A stretch of 64,000 nt of DNA, from positions 1,240,001 through 1,304,000 of the forward strand of contig NZ_CP049990.1 in assembly GCF_011388195.1 (NCBI RefSeq), written 5' to 3'. The notes beneath the pieces were generated by a model. It was not told where the DNA came from. It ran no database searches and saw only the letters and a list, made by a program, of their open reading frames with translations. The DNA is from Pusillimonas sp. DMV24BSW_D. GTDB lineage: Bacteria > Pseudomonadota > Gammaproteobacteria > Burkholderiales > Burkholderiaceae_B. This document shows positions 48,634 through 57,301 of the stretch, piece after piece. Position 1 is the stretch's first letter; the number at the start of each line of letters is the position of its first letter. A program made the position numbers and the translations under genes.

Positions 48634-50136
48634 ATGTCTGACAGTCAAGCTAAAGCTGCCGCTTCCAATGAGCTCGAGCGTTTTCAGCTTTACATTAATG
48701 GCGAATATGTTGCTGCCAAATCCGGTAAAACATTCCTTACCGCTAACCCATACACGACCGAAAACTGGGCCGAAGTGCCAGATGCCGGCACGGAAGATGT
48801 TGATCTTGCCGTGGAGGCCGCACGTAAAGCCATGGAAGGACCGTGGGGAAGTATGTCTGGTTTCCAGCGCGCAAAACTCATTCGCCGGCTTGGCGAATTG
48901 ATTGATGAGAATGCCGAGTATCTGGCCCGTATGGAAGTGCGTGATTCGGGCAAGCTCTACCGTGAAATGATTTTTCAGTTGAAGTACTTGCCTGAGTGGT
49001 TCAACTACTTCTCCGGTTTGGCAGACAAGCTGGAAGGCAAAACGATTCCAACCGACAAAAACAATTTCTTTGTTTATACCCAACGTCATCCCGTTGGGGT
49101 GGTGGCTGCAATTACGCCCTGGAATGCCCCCATGATGCTAATGGCGATGAAACTGGCACCTGCTCTGGCTGCGGGGTGTACGTTCGTTATCAAACCTTCG
49201 GAGCATGCGCCTGCCTCGACGTTGGCTTTCGGTAAATTGGTTAAAGAAGCCGGTATCCCTGACGGTGTGTTTAATGTGGTTACCGGTTTAGATCGCCAAT
49301 TGGGCGCACATTTGGCTGGCCATCCGGGCGTCGGCAAGGTGGTGTTTACGGGTTCGACGGCAACAGGACGTGCGGTGGCTCAAGCAGCGGGTAGTCAGTT
49401 GAATGGTGTTGTGCTGGAGTTGGGTGGAAAGTCGCCGCAAGTCGTGTTCGAGGATTCCGATCCGGAAGCGGTTGCCAATGGTGTGATTGCCGGAATTTTC
49501 GCAGCCGGGGGGCAAACCTGCATGGCTGGGTCACGCCTCATCATACATCGCAGCATGGTGAAAGATGTGGTTGATCGTGTCGTGGCACGCGCCAAAACGA
49601 TCAAGATGGGTGATCCCCAGGCCGACGATACGGAAATGGGCCCCATTTCAAACAAGCCTCAATTTGATCGTATTAGTGAGTTCTTGAAAAGTGCCGACTC
49701 GGAAGGTGCCAAAGTTGTTACCGGCGGCGTTGATACAGACAAACACGGATGGTTTGTGAAGCCCACCGTCATTACAGATGTGACTTCTGATATGCGAGTG
49801 GTGAAAGAAGAAATCTTCGGTCCGGTGTTATGCGTTATTCCATTTGACACCGAAGAAGAGGCAATTGCGTTGGCAAACGACACTGAATATGGTCTTGCCG
49901 GTTCAGTGTGGACGATGAATATTCAGCGCGCCCATCGCGTGGCGAGTAAGTTGCGTACCGGTACAGTGTGGATCAATTCCTATCGTGCGGTTTCGCCCAG
50001 CGTGCCTTTTGGCGGCTTTGGCGCCAGCGGCCTGGGTCGAGAGAATGGTGTCGAGTCCATTCTGGACTTTATGGAAACCAAGTCTGTGTGGGTTGAGTTA
50101 AGTGGTGCAACGCGCGACCCATTCCGCATGGCCTAA
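48634..50136 (+). CDS. NAD(P)-dependent aldehyde dehydrogenase
   Basis: 500 residues from the ATG at 48634, seven bases after GGAGA. The catalytic Glu 262 is in LELGGKSPQ and the nucleophile Cys 296 in GGQTCMAGSR; the coenzyme loop is VFTGSTATGRAVA and the N-terminal fold has TPWNAPMMLMAMKLAPALAA. It oxidises an aldehyde to a carboxylate in the cytoplasm. It is the first gene of a six-gene rightward operon, ahead of an SDR dehydrogenase, so the pair should oxidise an alcohol in two steps. ALDH plus SDR mirrors TsaD plus TsaC of the toluenesulfonate pathway; the substrate remains unknown. Confidence 0.94.
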   Translation: MSDSQAKAAASNELERFQLYINGEYVAAKSGKTFLTANPYTTENWAEVPDAGTEDVDLAVEAARKAMEGPWGSMSGFQRAKLIRRLGELIDENAEYLARMEVRDSGKLYREMIFQLKYLPEWFNYFSGLADKLEGKTIPTDKNNFFVYTQRHPVGVVAAITPWNAPMMLMAMKLAPALAAGCTFVIKPSEHAPASTLAFGKLVKEAGIPDGVFNVVTGLDRQLGAHLAGHPGVGKVVFTGSTATGRAVAQAAGSQLNGVVLELGGKSPQVVFEDSDPEAVANGVIAGIFAAGGQTCMAGSRLIIHRSMVKDVVDRVVARAKTIKMGDPQADDTEMGPISNKPQFDRISEFLKSADSEGAKVVTGGVDTDKHGWFVKPTVITDVTSDMRVVKEEIFGPVLCVIPFDTEEEAIALANDTEYGLAGSVWTMNIQRAHRVASKLRTGTVWINSYRAVSPSVPFGGFGASGLGRENGVESILDFMETKSVWVELSGATRDPFRMA

Positions 50137-50173
50137 GCGTGGCGCTATTGTTAGAAAAGGATCAGGAGAGAAC

Positions 50174-50938
50174 ATGACAACAGGCAAATTAAACGGTAAA
50201 ACCGTGGTGATCACGGGTGCGGCACAGGGAATTGGCAAGGCGTACGCAGACCGTTTGGCGCAGGAAGGCGCGCAGGTGGTTTTAGTAGACCTGAAGGCGG
50301 AGCCATTAGCCGCGGCGGTTGAGGACTTGCGTTCCAAAGGTCATCAGGCAGAAGGAAAAGTGCTGGACGTTTCCAATGAGCAAGATGTTAAGCGCGTTGG
50401 TCAAGAGTTGGGGCAAGCGTTTCCCAGAATTCATGGCCTGATCAACAACGCTGCTGTCTTTTCAACGATTCAGCTGAAACCGTTTTGGGAAATCGATTCG
50501 GCTGAGTGGGACAAAGTCATGGCCGTTAACGTGAAAGGGCCGTGGATGTTGGTGGGTGCCTTGCTGCCCTATTTGCGGGCGGCCGAGGCGGCCAGCGTTG
50601 TGAACATTGGTTCCGACGCAGTCTGGATGGGTAAAGACGGCTATATGCATTACGTTGCAAGTAAGGCGGCGGTGTATGGTATGACGCACGCGATGGCCCG
50701 TGAATTGGGCGGCGACAATATCCGGGTCAATACGTTGTCTCCTGGTTTTACAGAAACTAACGTGCCGCGTGCCACGTTCACTCAAGAACAACTGAACGGT
50801 ATTATGAAGTCGCAATCGTTAAAGCGTATTGCTGATACTGACGATATTGTCGGTGTGGCATCTTTCCTGATCAGCGACGAAAGTCGCTGGATTACAGGTC
50901 AGACATTGCACACAACGGGTGGCTTGCTATTCCGTTGA
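50174..50938 (+). CDS. short-chain dehydrogenase/reductase (alcohol dehydrogenase-like)
   Basis: 254 residues from the ATG at 50174, preceded by AGGAGAG. Classical SDR features: coenzyme loop TGAAQGIG (14-21), NNAA (91-94), catalytic Ser 147 and YVASK (Tyr 160, Lys 164). Asp 39 after the second beta strand (VVLVDL) suggests NAD rather than NADP. It would oxidise an alcohol to an aldehyde or ketone. It lies 37 bases after the aldehyde dehydrogenase and seven bases before the sulfatase gene. Confidence 0.93.
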   Translation: MTTGKLNGKTVVITGAAQGIGKAYADRLAQEGAQVVLVDLKAEPLAAAVEDLRSKGHQAEGKVLDVSNEQDVKRVGQELGQAFPRIHGLINNAAVFSTIQLKPFWEIDSAEWDKVMAVNVKGPWMLVGALLPYLRAAEAASVVNIGSDAVWMGKDGYMHYVASKAAVYGMTHAMARELGGDNIRVNTLSPGFTETNVPRATFTQEQLNGIMKSQSLKRIADTDDIVGVASFLISDESRWITGQTLHTTGGLLFR

Positions 50939-50945
50939 GGCAATT

Positions 50946-52553
50946 ATGCGTAAACCAAACTTTTTGCTCATAACGACTGATCAGCAATGTGCTGATCACG
51001 TGGGCTGCTATGGCAATACGCAGTTACGTACGCCAGTCATTGATAAGTTGGCGCAACAGGGAAGACGTTTCGACCGCTTCTATGTGGCATCGGGTGTTTG
51101 CATGCCGAATCGGGCTTCGCTGATGACCGGGCGGCTTCCTTCGTTGCATGACACGCGTTGTAACGGGATCCCGCTTTCTCGTAGCGCGACAACTTTCGTT
51201 GATGTGTTGCGGGCTGCAGGCTATAAGACGGGCCTGGTTGGTAAGTGCCATTTGCAAAACATGACAGATATGCCGCCTGAGATGCCGGCGCCGGTGCTGC
51301 CTGAAGGTAAATCTGCGCCACCTGCCGGATTGGAAGATGCGATGAAAAATCGTTGGTGGGAGGGCGGCTATGACATGGAGTTGTTGCGGCGTTGGCGCGA
51401 AGATGCTTCGCACCGGGTGCAGGCGCCATACTACGGCTTTGATCATATTGACCTGGCCACTATGCATGGTGATTTAGTTGAGGGGGATTATGCGCGCTGG
51501 CTGGCGGACCAGGTTGGAGACATCGATCGAGTTCGGGGCCAGAAAAACGCCTTAAAGGACGAACGTTATTCGGCGCCTCAGGCGTGGCGTACCCGTGTTC
51601 CTGAACATCAGTATCCTACTGCCTGGACGGGTGATCGGGCTGAGGACTTCATAGAACTGGCGGCTAAAGACGCGCAGCCCTTCTTTTTGCATTGCTCTTT
51701 TGCTGATCCTCATCATCCCTTTACGCCACCGGGCAAGTATTGGGATATGTATGACCCAGAAGACATTATTTTGCCGCGCTCATTCTATGCTGATTACAAC
51801 CAATGTTTTGATCCGGTTAAATCCCTGCATGCTCAGCGAGAGGGTGGCTGCGCGCGTAAGACGTCGACAGTGGGATTTGCGGCGACCGAGCGTGAGGCTA
51901 AGGAATCGCTGGCTTTAACGTACGGCATGATCACCATGATTGATGACACCGTTGGCCGAATTCTAAAGAAGCTTGAAGCATTGGGTCTGGATCAGGATAC
52001 GATCGTGATTTTTACCAGCGATCATGGTGATTTCATGGGTAGTCATGGGTTGCTGCTGAAGTCTGCCTTGCATTATCAAAGTTTAATTCGGGTTCCTTTT
52101 ATTTGGACCGAACCATCAGGCGTGAAAATGCAAAACCGCGGTAGTACGACCTGCGCGCTGGCCAGCACGCTTGATATTTCGACAACCATTTTGTCGCGGG
52201 CGGGATTGGCGCCTTACTACGGTATTCAAGGGGTGGATTTGTTGCCCGTTGTGCAGGAAGACCATCCCGGATTGCGCAGTGCGGTTTTAATCGAAGAAGA
52301 TGGTCATGCGCCTACCTTTGCCCTGGATCATCCTGTCCGCGCTCGTACTGTCGTAACGGATCTGTATCGCTTAACGGTATATGACGAAGGCAATTGGGTT
52401 GAGTTGTATGACCTTGAGAACGACCCCGATGAGTTAAACAATCTGGCCCAAGATCCTGCCTATGCAACGCTGCGCAGCCAGATGTTTGAGGTGCTGGCAA
52501 GGGAACTTATGTTGTCGGCGGATCGCTCGCCATTCCCTTTGGGGAGGGCTTGA
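50946..52553 (+). CDS. sulfatase family hydrolase, second operon
   Basis: 535 residues from the ATG at 50946 with GAGG five bases upstream; no signal peptide, so cytoplasmic. The formylglycine motif C-x-P-x-R is in SGVCMPNRASLMTGRLPS with Cys 52. Metal ligands are in LLITTDQQCADHVGCYGN (Asp 12) and VIFTSDHGDFMGSHGLLLKS. DPHHPFTPPGKYWDMYDP is a typical arylsulfatase stretch. It should release sulfate from an organic ester after uptake. It is only distantly like the sulfatase at 40752-42440, so the two probably have different substrates. It is followed by a TRAP transporter in the same operon. Confidence 0.9.
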   Translation: MRKPNFLLITTDQQCADHVGCYGNTQLRTPVIDKLAQQGRRFDRFYVASGVCMPNRASLMTGRLPSLHDTRCNGIPLSRSATTFVDVLRAAGYKTGLVGKCHLQNMTDMPPEMPAPVLPEGKSAPPAGLEDAMKNRWWEGGYDMELLRRWREDASHRVQAPYYGFDHIDLATMHGDLVEGDYARWLADQVGDIDRVRGQKNALKDERYSAPQAWRTRVPEHQYPTAWTGDRAEDFIELAAKDAQPFFLHCSFADPHHPFTPPGKYWDMYDPEDIILPRSFYADYNQCFDPVKSLHAQREGGCARKTSTVGFAATEREAKESLALTYGMITMIDDTVGRILKKLEALGLDQDTIVIFTSDHGDFMGSHGLLLKSALHYQSLIRVPFIWTEPSGVKMQNRGSTTCALASTLDISTTILSRAGLAPYYGIQGVDLLPVVQEDHPGLRSAVLIEEDGHAPTFALDHPVRARTVVTDLYRLTVYDEGNWVELYDLENDPDELNNLAQDPAYATLRSQMFEVLARELMLSADRSPFPLGRA

Positions 52554-52649
52554 AATTTGGGGTGTGGGCGTGTTTGCGTGAGCGCTTATTACTCAACATG
52601 GAATCGCGTAAATCCTATAAATAACTAGTGGTATGTGAGGAGATAAAAC

Positions 52650-53669
52650 ATGCTTAAGAAAATAGCGGGCTTAATGGTAATGGGCCTGGCCCTGAATATC
52701 GCTCCGGTGCAAGCCAAAACAACCCTTTTGTTTAATGTTTTTGTGCCGCGGTCGAATAATTTCCACGAAGTAGCCAGGCAGTGGGCGCAAGAAGTTGAAA
52801 AAGCAACCAACGGCGAAGTTGCCATTCAGTTTACGGCGGGTAACATGGCTCCGCCACCAGAGCAGTTGGAGGCAGTTAATTCGGGCGTGTTCGATATTGC
52901 TTTTATGGCCAATATCTTTATTAAGAACAAGGCGCCTTTATTGCAAGCTACTATGCTGCCCTGGTTAGTCGATGAATCAGAGAACGCATCAGTTGCCTTA
53001 TGGCGTGTGTACAAAAAACACATTGAACCCAAAGCACCGTTTCCCGATGCGCATTTGCTGGGGCTTTTCCACAATGCCGGAGGCCAAATGGCCAGCCTTA
53101 CCGATACACCCATCAACAATGTTGAAGAGTTGAAGTCGCGCAAGATGTGGGCTTTGCCTGGGCCGCCTGCTGACTTGTTGAAAGAGTTAGGATCAAGCCC
53201 GGTTGCAACACCCGCTGTGCAGGTTGGAGAAATGGTTTCGCGAAAAATCGTGTCGGGCTATACCGGTATTGCGCCTGAGATTGCCCGTGATTACAAGGCA
53301 GGGCCTTATACTAAATCGTTTACCTGGTTCCCCCGCGCAATCACATCAACCAGCTTTTCAATCTTTGTCAACAAGGATAAGTGGAATGCACTAAGCGAAA
53401 AAAATCGTGAAGCGATTATGTCTGTTTCGGGCGAAAAGCTGGCTGCAATGGGCGGTGCAGCCAGTTATAACGAAATGCAAATCGCTTTGAAAGAAATGAA
53501 AGATAATGGCGTCAAAGTGATTCCTGCCGATGCGTCTTTTTATGCTGAACTTCAGAAAGCCGCTGAGCCGCAGTTTGAGGCTATGCGCGAAATCGGCATG
53601 CAAGTGGGTGTCGATATGGATGCGATGTTGGATGACTTTATGAAAGAGTCTGGCATTACAAAAAAATGA
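52650..53669 (+). CDS. TRAP transporter solute-binding protein (DctP type), second operon
   Basis: 339 residues with a Sec signal (MLKKIAGLMVMGLALNIAPV, cleaved after QA), so periplasmic. It has an AGGAG ribosome-binding site. The mature protein starts TTLLFNVFVPRSNNFHEV and carries ELKSRKMWALPGPPADLLK and GEMVSRKIVSGYTGIAPEIA. It is closely related to the orphan at 44077-45099 and more distant from the one at 39169-40188, although all three share an opening (T/K)LLFNxF. It is linked to the dctQM genes behind it through a hairpin at 53678-53705. Confidence 0.94.
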   Translation: MLKKIAGLMVMGLALNIAPVQAKTTLLFNVFVPRSNNFHEVARQWAQEVEKATNGEVAIQFTAGNMAPPPEQLEAVNSGVFDIAFMANIFIKNKAPLLQATMLPWLVDESENASVALWRVYKKHIEPKAPFPDAHLLGLFHNAGGQMASLTDTPINNVEELKSRKMWALPGPPADLLKELGSSPVATPAVQVGEMVSRKIVSGYTGIAPEIARDYKAGPYTKSFTWFPRAITSTSFSIFVNKDKWNALSEKNREAIMSVSGEKLAAMGGAASYNEMQIALKEMKDNGVKVIPADASFYAELQKAAEPQFEAMREIGMQVGVDMDAMLDDFMKESGITKK

Positions 53670-53677
53670 TAGATGTC

Positions 53678-53705
53678 GAGGGTCAGCTTTTGAAAGTTGA
53701 CCCTC
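53678..53705 (+). repeat. stem-loop between dctP and dctQ
   Basis: GAGGGTCAGCTTT and AAAGTTGACCCTC form a 13-base stem with one G-U pair; no T-run follows. Such hairpins after a binding-protein gene usually protect its message or stop part of the transcripts, so that more binding protein than permease is made. Confidence 0.75.
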
Positions 53706-53726
53706 ATCGCTCTTAAGGAGCCGGTC

Positions 53727-54191
53727 ATGGCTTTTGCCAAATTTTTATTCAAGTTGGCCAGTATTGTTTCGGTCTTTTTGTTGGTTTTCATGGTTGTCAT
53801 GACTGACGCCGATGTCTTCTTTCGTCAGCTGTTTAATCGATCCATCTTCGGGGCGGCGGAACTCGTTAATTTTGCGCTTGCTATTGTGATTGGTGCAGGG
53901 TTGGTGACAGCAGTGCGTGATAAATGCCATATCAGCGTCGATATATTCAGTGATTATCTTTCCTGCATTCTTCCACGGTTTCACAGGGCGTGGCTTGCAT
54001 GGATAAATGTGTTGGGAATTTTTTCCGTAGCCTCGCTGGTGACGTTTTATGCGGTAAAAAAAATCCACGATCGCGAGCTGTCTTTTCTTCTGGAATTCCA
54101 GGTGGGCTGGGTGTTTCTTGCCTGTGGCATATTGTGTTTTATGGCATTTCTGGTCCAGTTGATCACCCAAGTTCTACGACATCCAGAGTAG
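53727..54191 (+). CDS. TRAP transporter small permease (DctQ type)
   Basis: 154 residues from the ATG at 53727, with AAGGAG seven bases upstream. Four membrane helices; the DctQ signature is around VVMTDADVFFRQLFNRSIFG and VRDKCHISVDIFSDYL. It partners the DctM eight bases downstream. It is rich in AT codons, as are the other genes of this TRAP set. Confidence 0.9.
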   Translation: MAFAKFLFKLASIVSVFLLVFMVVMTDADVFFRQLFNRSIFGAAELVNFALAIVIGAGLVTAVRDKCHISVDIFSDYLSCILPRFHRAWLAWINVLGIFSVASLVTFYAVKKIHDRELSFLLEFQVGWVFLACGILCFMAFLVQLITQVLRHPE

Positions 54192-54198
54192 GGTTGAT

Positions 54199-55494
54199 AT
54201 GTATTTAGCCATTATTGGTTTTTGCGCGTTAATTGCGCTTAGTTTCACAGGTATTCCACTTGCCTATGCTTCGCTTATTGTTGGCATTGTTGGGTTCGGT
54301 TTAATGCGTGATTTTGGCGCTGCCTTCACAATGGCCGGCCAACAGGTGGCGGAACTGTTTGTTAACCCGAATCTGGTCGTGGTGCCTTTATTTATTTTAA
54401 TGGGCGAACTGATTCGTCGCTCCAATGTGGCAGATGAGTTATACGCGATTGGCAACGTTATGGTGGGGCGTTTCCGAGGTGGGCTGGCAATGGCAACCAT
54501 TTTGGCCTGTGGCGCGTTTTCAGCTGTCTGTGGTAGCTCAGTTGCTGCGGCGGCTTCAATGACCAAAGTCTCTATGCCGCCGATGCGGCGTCATGGCTAT
54601 AAAGATAGTATTTCCGCAGGTTCCGTCGCGGCAGGTGGGACACTGGGCATTCTGATTCCGCCTAGTATTCCCATGGTGATTTATTGTATTTTTGCGCGCG
54701 AAGATATTGGTTTGATGTTTGCAGCGGGAGTGGTGCCGGGCTTGTTATTGATCTTGGTTTTTTTGTTGGCTATTCGCATTTGGATTTTTTTCCGACCCCA
54801 GTTGGCTCCTTTGGGAGAGCCGATGTCAACGACTGACAAGATTGGCGTCTTCAAAAAAGGTGGGGCGTTTTTACTGTTGTTCATTATTGTGTTGGGCGGT
54901 ATTTATGTGGGGGTGTTTACGCCCACTGAAGCGGCCAGTGTAGGGGCGGCCGGCGCTTGGCTGATTGCTATTCAGCGTGGCTATATGCGTCGTTGGCGTG
55001 AGTATGTGGACACTTTTAGTGTCGCAGCATCTATTACGGCGGCTATTTTTCTGATTGCCGCTTGCGCTATGGTTTTTGCGCAGTTTATCAACCTTACCGG
55101 GTTACCTTTTATTCTGGTGAATTTAGTTGATACCTTGAACTTAAGTGGCTTGGCTTTAATTTTAATCATTGGCCTTTTCGTCGTGGTACTGGGTATGATT
55201 TTTGAGTCTTTGGGGATCCTGGTGCTTATCGTGCCCATGTTTATTCCTGCCCTTGTAGATCAAGGCGTGAATTTGATTTGGTTCGGTGTGCTTGTGATGA
55301 TTTTGATTGAAGTCGGTTTAATCACGCCGCCGGTGGGTATTAATGTCTTTACGGTGAAGTCTGCCAGCCCTGATTTGAAACTTATGGATATTTTTGCCGG
55401 CGTATTCCCGTTTGTGCTGTCTATGTTTGTGGTTGCCGGTATTATTATTGCGTTTCCAGGGCTGGTTTTATGGTTACCGGATTTGATTCGCTAG
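54199..55494 (+). CDS. TRAP transporter large permease (DctM type)
   Basis: 431 residues with about 12 membrane helices. Family stretches are GIPLAYASLIVGIVGFGLMR, VPLFILMGELIRRSNVADEL, AVCGSSVAAAASMTKVSMPP, GTLGILIPPSIPMVIYCIFA and GLITPPVGINVFTVKSASPD. It moves the substrate across the inner membrane with an ion gradient. It is the last gene of the ALDH-SDR-sulfatase-dctPQM operon and is followed by a strong hairpin terminator. Confidence 0.95.
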   Translation: MYLAIIGFCALIALSFTGIPLAYASLIVGIVGFGLMRDFGAAFTMAGQQVAELFVNPNLVVVPLFILMGELIRRSNVADELYAIGNVMVGRFRGGLAMATILACGAFSAVCGSSVAAAASMTKVSMPPMRRHGYKDSISAGSVAAGGTLGILIPPSIPMVIYCIFAREDIGLMFAAGVVPGLLLILVFLLAIRIWIFFRPQLAPLGEPMSTTDKIGVFKKGGAFLLLFIIVLGGIYVGVFTPTEAASVGAAGAWLIAIQRGYMRRWREYVDTFSVAASITAAIFLIAACAMVFAQFINLTGLPFILVNLVDTLNLSGLALILIIGLFVVVLGMIFESLGILVLIVPMFIPALVDQGVNLIWFGVLVMILIEVGLITPPVGINVFTVKSASPDLKLMDIFAGVFPFVLSMFVVAGIIIAFPGLVLWLPDLIR

Positions 55495-55517
55495 TCGCCT
55501 GCTAAAAGCGTTGTATA

Positions 55518-55553
55518 TAAAGAGGGCCTCATGAACGCGTGAGGCCCTCTTTA
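55518..55553. terminator. bidirectional terminator between TRAP operon and PiT gene
   Basis: TAAAGAGGGCCTCA and TGAGGCCCTCTTTA form a perfect 14-base stem with an eight-base loop. The A/T ends make it work in both directions, fitting its place between convergent genes and marking the end of the catabolic region. Confidence 0.88.
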
Positions 55554-55585
55554 TTAGCATTCAAGAAAACGAATAATGGCGCCCC

Positions 55586-57151
55586 TTACAACAACGACGC
55601 CATCAACCAGTAAATAATGGCGGCCAGTAGCGCTGATGCGGGCACGGTGATAATCCAGGCGGCCACAATTTTGGTCACCGCAGTACGCTTCACCAGTTCA
55701 TTTTTGTAAACCTTGCGAATTTTCTTATATTCTTTTTTGCTCAGTTCGATGTCGGCTTCATGGGCTTTCAGCTCTTTCAGCATGGTTTGTTTGGTGGCAA
55801 CGTCGGCGGCTGCAAAGCGGTCGAGGAAGGCTTCAACAATTTCCTTGTCGGTACCGGAGTGGTGGTGCTTTATTTCTTCCAGCATGCGTGAATAGTTTGA
55901 CTTCAAACGTTCACGCAGGAAACCCACGCCAAAAATGCCACCAATGGCAATATGGGTGGAGCTGACCGGCAGGCCCAACTGCGAAGCGATAATAACGGTA
56001 ATGGCGGCAGCCATGGCCACTGAAAACGCGCGCATTTGGTCGAGGTCGGTAATTTCGCCGCCTACGGTACGAATCAGTTTGGGGCCATATAGCGCCAAGC
56101 CAAGCGCGATACCGAATGCGCCGATTAACAATACCCATAATGGAATACCGGCCTGGTCGGATACGCCGCCGCGCATGACGGTGTCGGCAATGGCGGCCAA
56201 CGGGCCGATGGCGTTAGCGACATCGTTGGCGCCGTGAGCGAAGCTTAACAATGCGGCCGCGAAAATTAACGGGATAATGAACAGCGAGTTGATGGCTTTT
56301 TTGGTGTTGTTAAGCTGACCGGCTCGACGCGTAAGTAATTTACGCATAAGCAGCCAGAAGACCAGGCCCATGGCAAGGCCGATTCCGGCTGCAGTGAAAA
56401 AATCCACCTTCCAGACTTTACTTAACCCTTTCAGCATCAGGTAAGTTGTGAAAGAAAACGCCATCACACCGATCAGGATGGGCACCGTGCGGCGGGCGGC
56501 TTCCACCATGTCGGTTTTGTAGGTGATGGCGCGTTTAATCCATAGCAGGAAGCCGGCGGCAATAAGCCCACCCATGACGGGTGAGATGACCCAGCTGGCG
56601 GCGATTTTTCCCATAACAGGCCAGTTGGCGGCGGCGAAACCACCGGCAGCCAGGCCGGCGCCCAAAACGGCACCCACAATAGAATGGGTGGTGGAGACCG
56701 GGGCGCCGAGCGCGGTCGCCAGGTTCAGCCAGAGTGCGCCGGCAAGTAGCGCCGCCGTCATGAGTGCGATGAAATGATCACTGTCGGGTACGTACGACAT
56801 GTCGATAATGTCACCGCGTACCGTGGAAATGACGTCGCCCCCTGCGATGATGGCGCCGGCCATTTCGAATATGGCCGCAATGACAATGGCCCACCCCATG
56901 GAGATCGATTGCGACCCCACGGCCGGACCGACATTGTTGGCGACATCGTTGGCGCCAATATTCATGGCCATGTAGCCACCAATCATGGCGGCAACCACCA
57001 GCAAGATGCCTTGTTGCCCGGTGATGCCCAAGCCCAGAGAAGAGTAAATCATGATTCCGGCAACAAACAGTAGTGCCAGTCCGTAGCGGAAGAACTCGCG
57101 TCGGCTGCGTTTGGTACCTTGTTGCAGGTCGTTCACGTTTTGGAGCTTCAT
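55586..57151 (-). CDS. PiT-family inorganic phosphate transporter
   Basis: 521 residues. The two inverted family repeats each carry the PiT signature: GANDVANNVGPAVGSQS near residue 66 and GANDVANAIGPLAAI near 304. About 12 membrane helices with a central cytoplasmic loop and a charged C-terminal region (about 415-490) precede a final helix. It imports phosphate, usually as a metal-phosphate complex, with protons or sodium. It is convergent with the TRAP operon and stands alone; no phoU-like gene is beside it. The C-terminal extension is longer than in E. coli PitA. Confidence 0.93.
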   Translation of the reverse strand: MKLQNVNDLQQGTKRSRREFFRYGLALLFVAGIMIYSSLGLGITGQQGILLVVAAMIGGYMAMNIGANDVANNVGPAVGSQSISMGWAIVIAAIFEMAGAIIAGGDVISTVRGDIIDMSYVPDSDHFIALMTAALLAGALWLNLATALGAPVSTTHSIVGAVLGAGLAAGGFAAANWPVMGKIAASWVISPVMGGLIAAGFLLWIKRAITYKTDMVEAARRTVPILIGVMAFSFTTYLMLKGLSKVWKVDFFTAAGIGLAMGLVFWLLMRKLLTRRAGQLNNTKKAINSLFIIPLIFAAALLSFAHGANDVANAIGPLAAIADTVMRGGVSDQAGIPLWVLLIGAFGIALGLALYGPKLIRTVGGEITDLDQMRAFSVAMAAAITVIIASQLGLPVSSTHIAIGGIFGVGFLRERLKSNYSRMLEEIKHHHSGTDKEIVEAFLDRFAAADVATKQTMLKELKAHEADIELSKKEYKKIRKVYKNELVKRTAVTKIVAAWIITVPASALLAAIIYWLMASLL

Positions 57152-57246
57152 GGGTAAACTGGGGCTTGTTCTGGGTTAAGGAAAACAGCGTTTAAGCATA
57201 CAGCGCAAATTATGACATTTCTTTTTTTTGTCATATTTCGCACATG

Positions 57247-57274
57247 AAAAAGCCCATGTGTTGCATGCATGGGC
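57247..57274 (-). terminator. terminator of the efflux/dehydrogenase/hemerythrin operon
   Basis: Read leftward, GCCCATG and CATGGGC enclose a nine-base loop and are followed by five T. It lies 28 bases past the hemerythrin stop. The rest of the gap to the PiT gene (57152-57246) is AT-rich and should contain the PiT promoter. Confidence 0.75.
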
Positions 57275-57301
57275 GGGTTGTATTTTAACCGTTATTGCGG
57301 A

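Noticed and set aside
37197-55585. Genomic island flanked by a tRNA-Ser attachment repeat
   Set aside because: I looked for a second copy of the tRNA 3' end near 55.5 kb and for an integrase gene and found neither, so a site-specific island cannot be claimed.
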